From Alteromonadaceae bacterium Bs31 (lineage in GTDB: Bacteria > Pseudomonadota > Gammaproteobacteria > Pseudomonadales > Cellvibrionaceae): a stretch of DNA of 64,000 nt. Positions within the stretch are counted from its first letter, which is position 1, and the number at the start of each line of letters is the position of its first letter. The position numbers and the translations under genes were made by a program. Location of the stretch: NCBI GenBank assembly GCA_900177435.1, contig FXAI01000001.1:477663-541662 (forward strand), read 5' to 3'. The notes beneath the pieces were generated by a model. The model saw nothing but the letters and a program-made list of their open reading frames with translations, searched no databases and was not told the origin of the DNA. Below, in pieces: positions 39,521 through 48,247 of this stretch.

Positions 39521-41534
39521 TCGCCTTTTGCTGTGTTTCTACTTCTTCCCAGCCATCAATCATCGATTTGATACCAGAAAGCGGTTTTGGCCCAGAGGTT
39601 GTGGTTAGATAAATATGCATAATCAGAAAGCTGGCAAATACCCAGGCCAGCATGCTGTGAAGTGGGCCGAGCATGGGCAGCCCTCCGAAGTAGCTTGCCC
39701 ATTCTGGCCAGGTTTGTGCGCCCCACATGAGCAAGCCGCTGAACATTTGTGCGGGAAGTAACACATTAAGCAAGCCAAAGTAGGCGATTTTTTGTAGCGG
39801 GTTTAACTTATTTTCCCTGTCTTTTTCGAAAGGGTGGTGCTCGTTGTTAAACATGCCCTTAAGGTAAAAATGAAGCTGTTGAAAACTGCGCACGAAAAGG
39901 TCTGAAGGCATAGGGATATATTGCTTTATTTCGCCACTCGCCAAATGGTAGAACAAGGCGAGTGCTGCATTAACAAATAATACAAAGCCAAGAATATTGT
40001 GTAGCTCAACCATTAAGGCAAAATCAATCCAGGGAAATAGCCATGGTTTATGAACTACTGCGCCGGTTGCCAAGAGCGCTAGAACTGCTGCTGCTTGTAA
40101 CCAATGCCATAGACGCTCGTAGTAGCCGTAGATATACATTCGTGTTCTTCGCGCTGGCGCACTAACAATTCGTTTTGCGGCGATATATCTGGCAAGGCCA
40201 TGAGCACTCACTGCAAGGGTGGTGCCCAGTACCAGAAGTAATCCCAGTATGTCGATGGCAGGAAGGGTATTGCCCCCAATAAGGTAAATATCAGCTTTCG
40301 CCAGCCTGGGGCTTAAGTTTTTATCAATCAGCCCATCGGCCAGCTGCAGGTTGTCAGGTATCGCAGGCACAGCTCTAAGGAGAATTGAGTTTTTATCATG
40401 GCAAGATCTACATTCTTTAATGGCCTGCTGGCTATTTATGCTGTGGTGCAGAGGCGCGGCGTAAACGCTATGCTCCTTTTCAGCTTCGCCCTTGATTTTA
40501 AAAATATTAAACGGCTTTATTTTTCCGCTGGCGTCTGGCAGTAGCCAGGGCTGGTAGCCAGTGATAAAACTGTTTTCTATACCGCGCCATTGGATTTCGG
40601 CTGTATCAGCTTCAATTGTGATGGATTGGTAAGCCGGTGACGGCAGCCATGAAATATGGCAGCTTTCACAACTTAATTTATTTAAATGTTGATTCAGGTA
40701 GGGCAGCCATTGATGGCTGGATTTCACTTCATGGCAGTCTTGGCAAGCTAAAGCTTCCTCAAAGCTATGGTTCGGTTGCTGCAGATACTCGTGCGCAGAG
40801 AGCCTGCGTGGATCGAAACGCAAGTTTTTAATGTTGTTTTTCTGCGGTCGTGTCGGGTTGTTGGGAGACGAATGGCAGTCCGTGCAACCCAATAAGCGTT
40901 CAGCATGAGCATCAAAACTGTGATTTAGCGTATTTTTGTTTGCCAGGTTTAGTGCTGAAAGGCCAATATCTTGCGCCGCGAATATTTCGCCGTTTAGGCC
41001 GAATAACTTTGAATCTTGCTGCAGGTTGGGCAGGCTGAGCGGTGAGTTGTCCTCTGTACTTACCAGACCGTGACAGTTGCCACAGTTTTCGCTGTCAGGG
41101 CTGGAAAGAGACAGGCCCGCAGCCGCGACAAAATTGTTATTGCCCACCAGCTCCGGTAGCGTGGTTTCTTTTACAGAGCTATGGCAGCTTAAACAATGAG
41201 TCTTATTTTCGGTTTCGGCTTTAAGCTCTGCCAAGGTTTTTCTTTTATTTATTCCCAGCTTCAAGAATAAACGTTGCTGTGGGGAGAAGTAGTGAGAATG
41301 CTTCTCGTCGAGCGTGTTATGAATGAGTTCGCTGTTGTGGCATTGGCCACAGCTTTTACTTTCCGAGATACTGTCACCCTGCTGCCACAATTGGCCTTCC
41401 GTGTTGATAAGGGGAAAGTCGGGGTGAAATGTATTGCTTAATGCGTGCGGAGAAAGAGAAAGCAGTGCGCTTAGCAGCAGGTATCGAGTCAGGTATCGTG
41501 GCAGGCCCCAACTATGCAAAGCAGATTTAATCAT
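39507..41534 (-). CDS. Multihaem c-type cytochrome fused to cytochrome b561-type membrane domain
   Basis: The ATG at 41534 (MIKSALHSWGL) gives 675 residues with a signal peptide ending LSPHALS. Seven CxxCH haem-binding motifs follow (CGQCH, CLSCH, CGNCH, CTDCH, CQDCH, CESCH, CRSCH). The last ~220 residues form a membrane cytochrome b561-type domain with paired histidines (ERLWHWLQ, MVELHNILGF, LGPLHSML, LIMHIYL). The fusion would carry electrons from quinol through b haems to periplasmic c haems. It starts 8 bases inside the end of the octahaem cytochrome gene, its likely electron acceptor. Confidence 0.9.
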   Translation of the reverse strand: MIKSALHSWGLPRYLTRYLLLSALLSLSPHALSNTFHPDFPLINTEGQLWQQGDSISESKSCGQCHNSELIHNTLDEKHSHYFSPQQRLFLKLGINKRKTLAELKAETENKTHCLSCHSSVKETTLPELVGNNNFVAAAGLSLSSPDSENCGNCHGLVSTEDNSPLSLPNLQQDSKLFGLNGEIFAAQDIGLSALNLANKNTLNHSFDAHAERLLGCTDCHSSPNNPTRPQKNNIKNLRFDPRRLSAHEYLQQPNHSFEEALACQDCHEVKSSHQWLPYLNQHLNKLSCESCHISWLPSPAYQSITIEADTAEIQWRGIENSFITGYQPWLLPDASGKIKPFNIFKIKGEAEKEHSVYAAPLHHSINSQQAIKECRSCHDKNSILLRAVPAIPDNLQLADGLIDKNLSPRLAKADIYLIGGNTLPAIDILGLLLVLGTTLAVSAHGLARYIAAKRIVSAPARRTRMYIYGYYERLWHWLQAAAVLALLATGAVVHKPWLFPWIDFALMVELHNILGFVLFVNAALALFYHLASGEIKQYIPMPSDLFVRSFQQLHFYLKGMFNNEHHPFEKDRENKLNPLQKIAYFGLLNVLLPAQMFSGLLMWGAQTWPEWASYFGGLPMLGPLHSMLAWVFASFLIMHIYLTTTSGPKPLSGIKSMIDGWEEVETQQKANEHD

Positions 41535-42996
41535 CGCTGCTCTCCTTTGCTTTGTCTGCTCTAATCGTTCGAGAACCCCAGCGTAAGGGGTCGCCTGGGT
41601 AGCCCAGCGCCTGCCAATCAAGCCTTCCTTTCTTATTTGGGTTTTCTGTATGGCAATCATTGCATGCCAGAGCCTGTTTGCCCGCTTGTACCATATGGGT
41701 TTGTGGCCAATACATTCGTGTTTCGGTGAAGCCGTATTCGCCGCTGTAGTCCAGGCCGATGGCTTCCGAGCCCTGGCGAACAGCGCTGTCCCAATCAAAG
41801 GTCGTCCAAAAACCGGTTTCTCCGTAGGTTTTCGGTTGCAATAAATGTAAGTTATTGGTGTCGTAAATTTGCCAGGCTACATGAACTTTAAAAGGAAAAA
41901 TTTTTGCACGGGGCTTATTGATATTGCCCATGGGTTTATTTAAATCGCTTGCGCCGCTGGTATTAATTTTGTCACCGTACAAGTATCTGGCACTTGTGCC
42001 ATCGTGCCAGTAATACTCGGGCTTCAGGTTGGCGCTATATTTAAACTCGCCTTTGATTTTTTGATACTCATGCGATTCTTCACGGTTGGCGTCACCCGCC
42101 TGGCTCCAGTCCCAGTGGGTTTTGGTAGATTCTCTGGTGGCTACTTCTGGAATGTGACAAGTTTGACAGGCCACACTGCTGGTATGCTGGTTAATTCGCT
42201 GGTCTTTGTGAAGCTTTTCTGAATGACAGTCCAAACAGCTGATTTGATTGCGAGTGTCCAGGCTAACACTCAGGGCCCGCCCGGCAATCTGGTGTTCTTC
42301 TGTTCGATGGCAATCGATACACTGCATATCATGTTTGCCCATATGGATATCAACACTGGCGGGAGGGAAGTAAAGGCTGGAATCGAGATCACCGTGTTTT
42401 ACTGCATCGCCACCGCCGCCGCCAAAATGGCAGGCGCCACAATTACTGCGAGTGGGAAAACCAACGCTTTGGGCTGCACTTACCAGGTCAACACCCTCCA
42501 CCGGCATTCCGGCCTTTCCTTTTACGTAGGTTCCAGATTGCTCATGACATACAAGGCAGTCGATATTACTGCCGTCTGAAAAATTAAAACTTTCGTCCTT
42601 CCAGCCGTAGCCTGTATGACAGCCAGTGCAGCCTTCCCAATTACCGCCAACGCCAATACAGAAGTTGTTGATTACATTTTTCTTGCCACCTTTTACCGCT
42701 TCACTTCGCCCCGGCACTTCTACCGCCTCATGTTCCCAGGTCCAGTGGCTTGAATGGAGTACTTGTGATTCGGCTTGTTCATGACATTCCAGGCAGCGGG
42801 CGGTCACTTGCTGAGGCGTGTGGTAAGGCCCAGGCATTAGTGCGCTATGATCAACATGGGCTTTGCGTTGTGGCAGGAAGCTTTCGGGAGCAGGCAAGGG
42901 CTTGGGTTTGGCCGGTAGAAAAAGCAGTACAGGCACCAGCAAAACACATAATACTGCAGTTGGCAGCCAGATCCATTTAAAGTGCTGTCCACTCAT
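41527..42996 (-). CDS. Octahaem c-type cytochrome, tetrathionate reductase (OTR) family
   Basis: The 489-residue product has an N-terminal signal anchor (WLPTAVLCVLLVPVLLFLP) and eight CxxCH motifs: CLECH, CTGCH, CLVCH, CGACH, CIDCH, CLDCH, CQTCH and CNDCH. Size, spacing and haem count match the OTR family, whose Shewanella member reduces tetrathionate, nitrite and hydroxylamine in vitro. It should act in the periplasm on electrons from the downstream cytochrome b fusion. Two YeeE/YedE sulfur transporters complete the operon, which favours a sulfur oxyanion substrate. A perfect FNR-type box lies upstream. Confidence 0.88.
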   Translation of the reverse strand: MSGQHFKWIWLPTAVLCVLLVPVLLFLPAKPKPLPAPESFLPQRKAHVDHSALMPGPYHTPQQVTARCLECHEQAESQVLHSSHWTWEHEAVEVPGRSEAVKGGKKNVINNFCIGVGGNWEGCTGCHTGYGWKDESFNFSDGSNIDCLVCHEQSGTYVKGKAGMPVEGVDLVSAAQSVGFPTRSNCGACHFGGGGGDAVKHGDLDSSLYFPPASVDIHMGKHDMQCIDCHRTEEHQIAGRALSVSLDTRNQISCLDCHSEKLHKDQRINQHTSSVACQTCHIPEVATRESTKTHWDWSQAGDANREESHEYQKIKGEFKYSANLKPEYYWHDGTSARYLYGDKINTSGASDLNKPMGNINKPRAKIFPFKVHVAWQIYDTNNLHLLQPKTYGETGFWTTFDWDSAVRQGSEAIGLDYSGEYGFTETRMYWPQTHMVQAGKQALACNDCHTENPNKKGRLDWQALGYPGDPLRWGSRTIRADKAKESSDD

Positions 42997-43064
42997 TAGC
43001 CATACCCATTCTGAGGTTTTAGATCATTTATGACATAATATTAGTATAGCCTAATGTAATGGGT

Positions 43065-43078
43065 TTGATATCCATCAA
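43065..43078. promoter_or_regulatory. FNR/Anr-type box between octahaem cytochrome operon and ackA
   Basis: TTGAT-ATCC-ATCAA matches the FNR consensus TTGAT-N4-ATCAA without mismatch. It lies 69 bases upstream of the cytochrome start and 127 upstream of ackA. A/T-rich candidate -10 hexamers lie at about 43036-43048 on the minus-strand side. Its position suits anaerobic activation of the cytochrome operon, and possibly of ackA-pta. Confidence 0.75.
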
Positions 43079-43091
43079 TGATTCATCCAGT

Positions 43092-43110
43092 CAGCCTATC
43101 GGATAGGCTG
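43092..43110. promoter_or_regulatory. 19-bp perfect palindrome between FNR box and ackA
   Basis: CAGCCTATC-G-GATAGGCTG has perfect 9-bp arms around a single central base, too tight to fold as a hairpin, so it looks like a protein operator. It lies 95-113 bases upstream of ackA. Regulator unknown. Confidence 0.6.
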
Positions 43111-43204
43111 GAATGGGCGAAAAAAGCTTATAGCCATTCTTAATCAAAGGTATGATTGCCGCCTCGCGATACAATACCTCAACCTATTGAGTTCGAGTTT
43201 ATTT

Positions 43205-44401
43205 ATGCAATATGTGCTTGTATTTAACAGTGGTAGTTCATCGTTCAAGTTCTCACTTTTTCCTATCGATTCTGCGTCACCAGTGATTAACGGCTTAGCC
43301 GAAAACCTCTCGACACCAGAAGCGAGCATGAAAATTGTGAGCACGGAGAGCGGAACCCATCGTTTTGATTTAGACGGGGGGCACAAAGAAGCTATTGCCG
43401 CCCTGGTAGAAAAATTACCGGAGTTCAACTTGGCATTTGAAGATGTTGCTGTAGTTGGGCATAGAGTGGTTCATGGTGGAGAGACATTTTCACAGTCCGT
43501 TATGGTGAATGAACATGTGTTGGAGGATATAGAAAAGTGTAATTCTCTGGCGCCTTTGCATAATCCCGCTAACCTATTGGGTATAAATGTTTTAAGTGAG
43601 CTGTATCCAAGCCTCCCTCAGGTAGCGGTATTTGACACAGCCTTCCATCAGACTTTGCCTGAAAAAGCGTACTTGTATGCCATCCCCTACCAACTTTATA
43701 GGGAGCAGGGTGTTAGACGTTACGGTTTCCATGGTACCAGTCATCGTTATGTCTCCGAGGAGGCCATCCAGCGTTTGGGGCTTGTTGCTGGCGACAACCA
43801 GTTGTTGATTGCGCACATGGGTAACGGATGCAGTGCGACCGCCGTGCGAGATGGTCAGAGCGTAGATACCACCATGGGGCTTACACCCCTTGAAGGTTTG
43901 GTAATGGGAACTCGTTCTGGTGATGTAGATCCAAGCCTGCACCAGTTTTTACAAAATAACCTTGGCTGGTCACTGCAAAAAATTACTGACGTACTTAATC
44001 GTGAATCGGGATTGCTGGGCATCTCTGAGTTGAGTAACGATATGCGCACATTGATCCAGGCATCCGAAGAGGGCCATAAAGGGGCCAAGCTTGCAATCGA
44101 AGTTTTTTGCTTCCGACTTGCACGACAATTGGCAGCGCTTTCCGCTTCGCTAAATAGAATTGATGCCTTGATTTTCACCGGCGGCATTGGTGAAAACAAT
44201 GCGGCGATTAGACGTAAGGTAATGCAACAAATGTCATTATTTGGATTTAAGGTTGATGCTGAATTAAATGAGCAGCATGGTAAATCTACCAATGGCAGAA
44301 TTACCATGGAGACCAGTACTTGCGCAATGGTTATCCCAACGGATGAAGAGGCCATGATTGCTCGAGATGCTCGTCGCCTATTGGAGGAAAATAATGCATA
44401 G
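43205..44401 (+). CDS. ackA: Acetate kinase AckA
   Basis: AckA interconverts acetyl phosphate and acetate with ADP/ATP. The ATG at 43205 (MQYVLVFNSGSSSFKF) gives 398 residues. Signature stretches are VFNSGSSSFKF, GHRVVHGGETF, VFDTAFHQTLP, YGFHGTSHRYV, HMGNGCSATAV, TTMGLTPLEGLVMGTRSGDVDP and FTGGIGENNAAIR. All active-site Arg, Asp and His positions look intact. Its last 8 bases overlap pta, forming the standard acetate operon. Confidence 0.97.
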   Translation: MQYVLVFNSGSSSFKFSLFPIDSASPVINGLAENLSTPEASMKIVSTESGTHRFDLDGGHKEAIAALVEKLPEFNLAFEDVAVVGHRVVHGGETFSQSVMVNEHVLEDIEKCNSLAPLHNPANLLGINVLSELYPSLPQVAVFDTAFHQTLPEKAYLYAIPYQLYREQGVRRYGFHGTSHRYVSEEAIQRLGLVAGDNQLLIAHMGNGCSATAVRDGQSVDTTMGLTPLEGLVMGTRSGDVDPSLHQFLQNNLGWSLQKITDVLNRESGLLGISELSNDMRTLIQASEEGHKGAKLAIEVFCFRLARQLAALSASLNRIDALIFTGGIGENNAAIRRKVMQQMSLFGFKVDAELNEQHGKSTNGRITMETSTCAMVIPTDEEAMIARDARRLLEENNA

Positions 44402-46547
44402 CTTTTATCTTGCACCAACCACCTCTGGCACAGGTTTAACGTCTGTTTGTTTAGGCTTGGTACGTGCGCTGGACCAGCTTGGTGTGCGGGTGGCGTTTTT
44501 CAAACCTATCGCACAGATATACGGCTCCGATACAGGGCCAGGAAGATCGGCAAAATTAATTCAGCAGACCGTTGGCTTGCAAACGGCGCCTTCCATCGCA
44601 TTGGCCTACGCTCAGAACAAAGTCGCCCGTGGTGAATTCGATGAGTTAATGGAAGAAGTTATTGTTAACTATCAGAAATCTATTCGAGATGCGGACGTAG
44701 TGGTGGTAGAAGGCTTAGTGCCTCGCCCCAACGAAGATTATATTGCGCGTTTGAACAGTCGCGTTGCGACAACGCTCGGCAGTGATATTATTATTGTTTC
44801 AGCTAAAAAACATTACTCTTCTGCGGAATGGAATGAGCGCATTAATATTACCGCCAGCATATTCGGTGGACCAGGTAATCCACGTTTGTTAGGTTGCGTA
44901 CTTAACAAGGTAGGAGCGCCTCCGCGTGGTATTCAACGGGTTAAAACTGAAGATAGCAGTGACCGATGGGAAGTAACCGAACGCACATTGGAGCACGTGA
45001 AGCGCAAGTTGCCCATATTTAATAACGATGAATTTCGTTGCCTCGGTATTGTTCACTGGAACCCGAGTTTTGTTTCGCCCAGAACCATTGATATTGCGCG
45101 ACACCTTCACGCCAAAATAATTAATGAGGGTGATATAAATCAGCGTCGGGTTTCGGCGGTTACGCTGTGTGCTCGTACGGTACCGAATATGGTCTTTGCG
45201 CTAAAAGCCGGTACCTTAATTGTTACGTCTGGTGACCGCGAAGATATTTTATTGGCGGCATCCCAAGCAGTGTTAAATGGCGTTCCATTGGCCGGTATTT
45301 TATTTACTGGTGACATGCTGCCGGATGAGCGGGTGATGACATTGTGCCGTGGAGCCATTAATACAGGCTTACCGGTTTTGGTTACCGAGCTGGATTCTCT
45401 TTCTACCGCACAGTTACTGGATTCTATGAGCGAAGAAGTACCGTCGGAAGACGTTACCCGTATGCTTGCGGTAATGGACCAGGTTGCTGTTTCTTTGGAT
45501 ATGAACTGGCTAACCGATCGCACCGCCCTGCCGCAGGATGTGCGCATGTCGCCGCCGGCATTTCGTCACTTCCTTGTCAAACAGGCGCAAAGCATACCTA
45601 AGCGAGTGGTTTTACCAGAAGGCACAGAAGTTCGTACAATCGAGGCTGCAATTATTTGTACCGAGAGACAAATTGCCAGCTGTGTACTGTTGGGTAAAAA
45701 AGAAGAGATTAATAGTGTTGCCGAAGCCAATGGCTTGATCATTCCTGAGGATCTTGAAATTCAAGACCCGGAAGAAGTTATCAAAGAATACGTAGCACCG
45801 ATGGTCGAGTTACGTAAACATAAAGGTCTCAGCCCCGTGCAGGCAGAAGCACTGCTGGAAGACTGTGTTGTATTGGGCACCATGATGTTGGCACAAAATG
45901 AAGTGGATGGCTTGGTGAGCGGCGCGGTTCATACTACCGCTAATACAATTCGCCCGGCTTTACAGTTAATTAAAACCCAGGCAGATTGCAGCCTAGTGTC
46001 ATCAATCTTCTTTATGTTAATGCCAGAGCAGGTATTCGTGTATGGCGATTGCGCAGTAAACCCGACACCCAATGCAGAGCAATTAGCCGAAATTGCAATA
46101 CAATCTGCAGACTCTGCAGTTGCTTTTGGTATTGAGCCCCGTGTTGCGATGATCAGCTATTCTACCGGCGTTTCCGGTGTAGGTTCGGATGTCGATAAAG
46201 TCCGCGAAGCCACAAAAATAGCCAAAGAGCGCAGGCCGGACTTAATAATTGATGGCCCCTTGCAGTATGATGCCGCCGCCATTGCCAGTGTCGCGAGATC
46301 AAAAGCGCCAGACAGTCCTGTTGCTGGTAATGCAACGGTATTTGTCTTCCCGGATTTAAATACGGGAAATACAACATACAAAGCGGTGCAGCGTAGTGCA
46401 AACGTAGTGAGCGTTGGGCCGGTGTTGCAGGGCTTGAGAAAGCCGGTTAATGATTTGAGCCGCGGTGCAATGGTTGACGACATTGTCTACACCATTGCTT
46501 TAACGGCAATTCAGGCACAACAGGCTGATATTGTAGACCCTGTGTAA
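44394..46547 (+). CDS. pta: Phosphate acetyltransferase Pta (long form)
   Basis: Pta converts acetyl-CoA and phosphate to acetyl phosphate. The ATG at 44394 lies inside the end of ackA, with GGAGG upstream, and gives 717 residues, the size of the long proteobacterial form. The N-terminal P-loop-like and DRTGG regions (YLAPTTSGTGLTSVCLGLVRAL, VVVEGLVPRPNEDY) precede the catalytic PTA domain from about residue 395 (PKRVVLPEGTEVRTIEAA, SGAVHTTANTIRPALQ, MLMPEQVFVYGDCAVNPTPNA, PVAGNATVFVFPDLNTGNTTYKAVQRSA). It is followed by an unusually long palindromic terminator. Confidence 0.97.
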   Translation: MHSFYLAPTTSGTGLTSVCLGLVRALDQLGVRVAFFKPIAQIYGSDTGPGRSAKLIQQTVGLQTAPSIALAYAQNKVARGEFDELMEEVIVNYQKSIRDADVVVVEGLVPRPNEDYIARLNSRVATTLGSDIIIVSAKKHYSSAEWNERINITASIFGGPGNPRLLGCVLNKVGAPPRGIQRVKTEDSSDRWEVTERTLEHVKRKLPIFNNDEFRCLGIVHWNPSFVSPRTIDIARHLHAKIINEGDINQRRVSAVTLCARTVPNMVFALKAGTLIVTSGDREDILLAASQAVLNGVPLAGILFTGDMLPDERVMTLCRGAINTGLPVLVTELDSLSTAQLLDSMSEEVPSEDVTRMLAVMDQVAVSLDMNWLTDRTALPQDVRMSPPAFRHFLVKQAQSIPKRVVLPEGTEVRTIEAAIICTERQIASCVLLGKKEEINSVAEANGLIIPEDLEIQDPEEVIKEYVAPMVELRKHKGLSPVQAEALLEDCVVLGTMMLAQNEVDGLVSGAVHTTANTIRPALQLIKTQADCSLVSSIFFMLMPEQVFVYGDCAVNPTPNAEQLAEIAIQSADSAVAFGIEPRVAMISYSTGVSGVGSDVDKVREATKIAKERRPDLIIDGPLQYDAAAIASVARSKAPDSPVAGNATVFVFPDLNTGNTTYKAVQRSANVVSVGPVLQGLRKPVNDLSRGAMVDDIVYTIALTAIQAQQADIVDPV

Positions 46548-46561
46548 GCTCAGTTTATTTG

Positions 46562-46632
46562 CATAAATATTTAACAAAAAAAAGCCAGAGTTTAAGTATT
46601 AAACTCTGGCTTTTTTTTGTTAAATATTTATG
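46562..46632. terminator. 34-bp perfect inverted repeat, bidirectional terminator after pta
   Basis: Arms 46562-46595 and 46599-46632 are exactly complementary over 34 bp with a 3-base loop. The core GCCAGAGTTTAA stem with A8/T8 tracts is an ordinary bidirectional terminator. The match continues a further 14 bp outward (CATAAATATTTAAC and its complement). Confidence 0.93.
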
Positions 46633-46705
46633 GGCAATTGAATATGCTCAGCCACTTTGTGGCGCTCACTGCTATATCTTTTTTTCAGTTAAAAATTACC
46701 TTTCT

Positions 46706-47686
46706 CTAAGAAATGCCTGCTCTGCTATGTTCGGCATAAAAATCAATATCAGGCCCAAGGGGAACAACGCCCGTAGGGTTAATCGTGTCGTGACTGCCAT
46801 AGTAATGCTGCTTTATATGGAAAAAATTAACCGTTTCTGCGATGCCAGGATGTTGATACAAGTCTCGTGTGTAGCCCCACAAATTGGGGTAGTCCACAAT
46901 TCGTTTTAAATTACACTTAAAGTGCCCAACATAAACAGGATCGAAACGCACCAGTGTCGTAAATAGTCGCCAGTCTGCCTCGCTTAGCTTATCTCCCAGT
47001 AAATAGCGTTGCTTGGCAAGTCGCTGTTCTAAAAAGTCCAGTGTTTCGAATAAAGGCGCTATTGCTTCCTCGTAGGCTTCTTGCGTAGTGGCAAAACCGG
47101 CGCGGTAAACACCATTGTTGACTGTGTTATAAATGCGCTCATTCAAAGAGTCTATTTCTGTTCGTAACTCCTCGGGGTAGTAATCGCCCGCGAGAGCGCC
47201 AATATCATCAAACGCGCAGTTAAGCATGCGAATGATTTCCGATGATTCATTGCTCACCATGGTATTGTTTTTTTTGTCCCACAGTACGGGAACAGTCACC
47301 CGGCCAGAGTAGTGTGGGTCCGCAGCTGTATAAACTTGATGCAAGGCGCGAGCGCGAAAAACAGGGTCGGGTATCACCCCTTGGCCCGGCTGAAAGGTCC
47401 AGCCTTCCTCAGCCATATGCCAATGAACCACCGAAACGCTAATAAATTTTTCCAAGCCTTTGAGCTTTCGAAATATTAAAGCGCGATTGGCCCAGGGGCA
47501 GGCCAATGAAACATAGAGGTGATAGCGGTCTGCTTCGGCTTTAAATCCGCCCTTACCCGACGGGCCTGCTGAGCCATCTGCGCTTATCCAATGTCGAAAT
47601 TGACTTTTAGAACGCTCAAAGCGCCCTTTGGACGCTTTGGTGTCATACCACTTGTCTTGCCAGATACCATCGACGAGTAAACCCAC
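46706..47686 (-). CDS. yqjG: Glutathionyl-hydroquinone reductase (YqjG-like, Xi-class GST)
   Basis: The enzyme removes glutathione from glutathionyl-hydroquinones. The 326-residue protein has the N-terminal region and the catalytic Cys63 in SLACPWANRAL, followed by VVHWHMAEEGWTF, VPVLWDKKNNTMVSNESSEIIRML and the C-terminal helical domain (LLGDKLSEADWRLFTTLVRFDPVYVGHFKCN), all characteristic of the Xi class. It follows a DoxX gene on the same strand, and a divergent LysR gene probably controls both. Confidence 0.95.
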   Translation of the reverse strand: MGLLVDGIWQDKWYDTKASKGRFERSKSQFRHWISADGSAGPSGKGGFKAEADRYHLYVSLACPWANRALIFRKLKGLEKFISVSVVHWHMAEEGWTFQPGQGVIPDPVFRARALHQVYTAADPHYSGRVTVPVLWDKKNNTMVSNESSEIIRMLNCAFDDIGALAGDYYPEELRTEIDSLNERIYNTVNNGVYRAGFATTQEAYEEAIAPLFETLDFLEQRLAKQRYLLGDKLSEADWRLFTTLVRFDPVYVGHFKCNLKRIVDYPNLWGYTRDLYQHPGIAETVNFFHIKQHYYGSHDTINPTGVVPLGPDIDFYAEHSRAGIS

Positions 47687-47709
47687 GTTTAGTTACCTCA
47701 AATGTTGTC

Positions 47710-48108
47710 TTAGTTTGCTGATGTATTTTTGCGCGTGTCTAGCGCGAATGGGCCAGGGCCTGTTGCTAGCAGAATGAGAAAACCGCCAGCTATAGAAAAA
47801 TTCTTCATAAAATTGGTCATTTCTGCCTGGCTGGAAAAATCGCTATGGAACAGTAAGGCTGAAAGCAGAGTAAAGCCCGCCAGCAGAAATGCAGCTATTC
47901 TAGTTTGCCAACCCAGCATTACTGCTAATCCCCCCAATACCTCTAGCAATATCACAAGGGGCAGCAGTGCGCCCGGTACGCCCATGCTCTCCATCCACCC
48001 GGCGGTAGCACCGTATTCTGCAATTTTGCTTAGCCCGGAGGTGACGAAAATCAGGGCCAGTAATACCCTGCCAATGGGCGCTGAATAAGTTTGTATGAGT
48101 TGCTGCAT
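47710..48108 (-). CDS. DoxX family membrane protein
   Basis: The 132-residue protein has four membrane helices and the family start IGRVLLALIFVTSGLSKIAEYGATAGWMES, followed by ALLPLVILLEVLGGLAVMLGW and the helix-rich end FAIAGGFLILLATGPGPF-like segment. DoxX-type proteins are redox- or thiol-stress related membrane proteins. Together with the glutathionyl-hydroquinone reductase 23 bases downstream and the divergent LysR regulator, it forms a likely quinone- or electrophile-response locus (a common gene trio). Confidence 0.93.
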   Translation of the reverse strand: MQQLIQTYSAPIGRVLLALIFVTSGLSKIAEYGATAGWMESMGVPGALLPLVILLEVLGGLAVMLGWQTRIAAFLLAGFTLLSALLFHSDFSSQAEMTNFMKNFSIAGGFLILLATGPGPFALDTRKNTSAN

Positions 48109-48247
48109 GTAAAGGTTCTCCTGAAAGTAGATGCGTTGGAGAACATGGTATTAGCTATTTTTGCGTGAATAAACATGCATTATTTCAATTGACTGTTCTA
48201 AAATTGTGAACAAATATAATGAGGCTTTGACAGTTGAGGGCAGGCAC

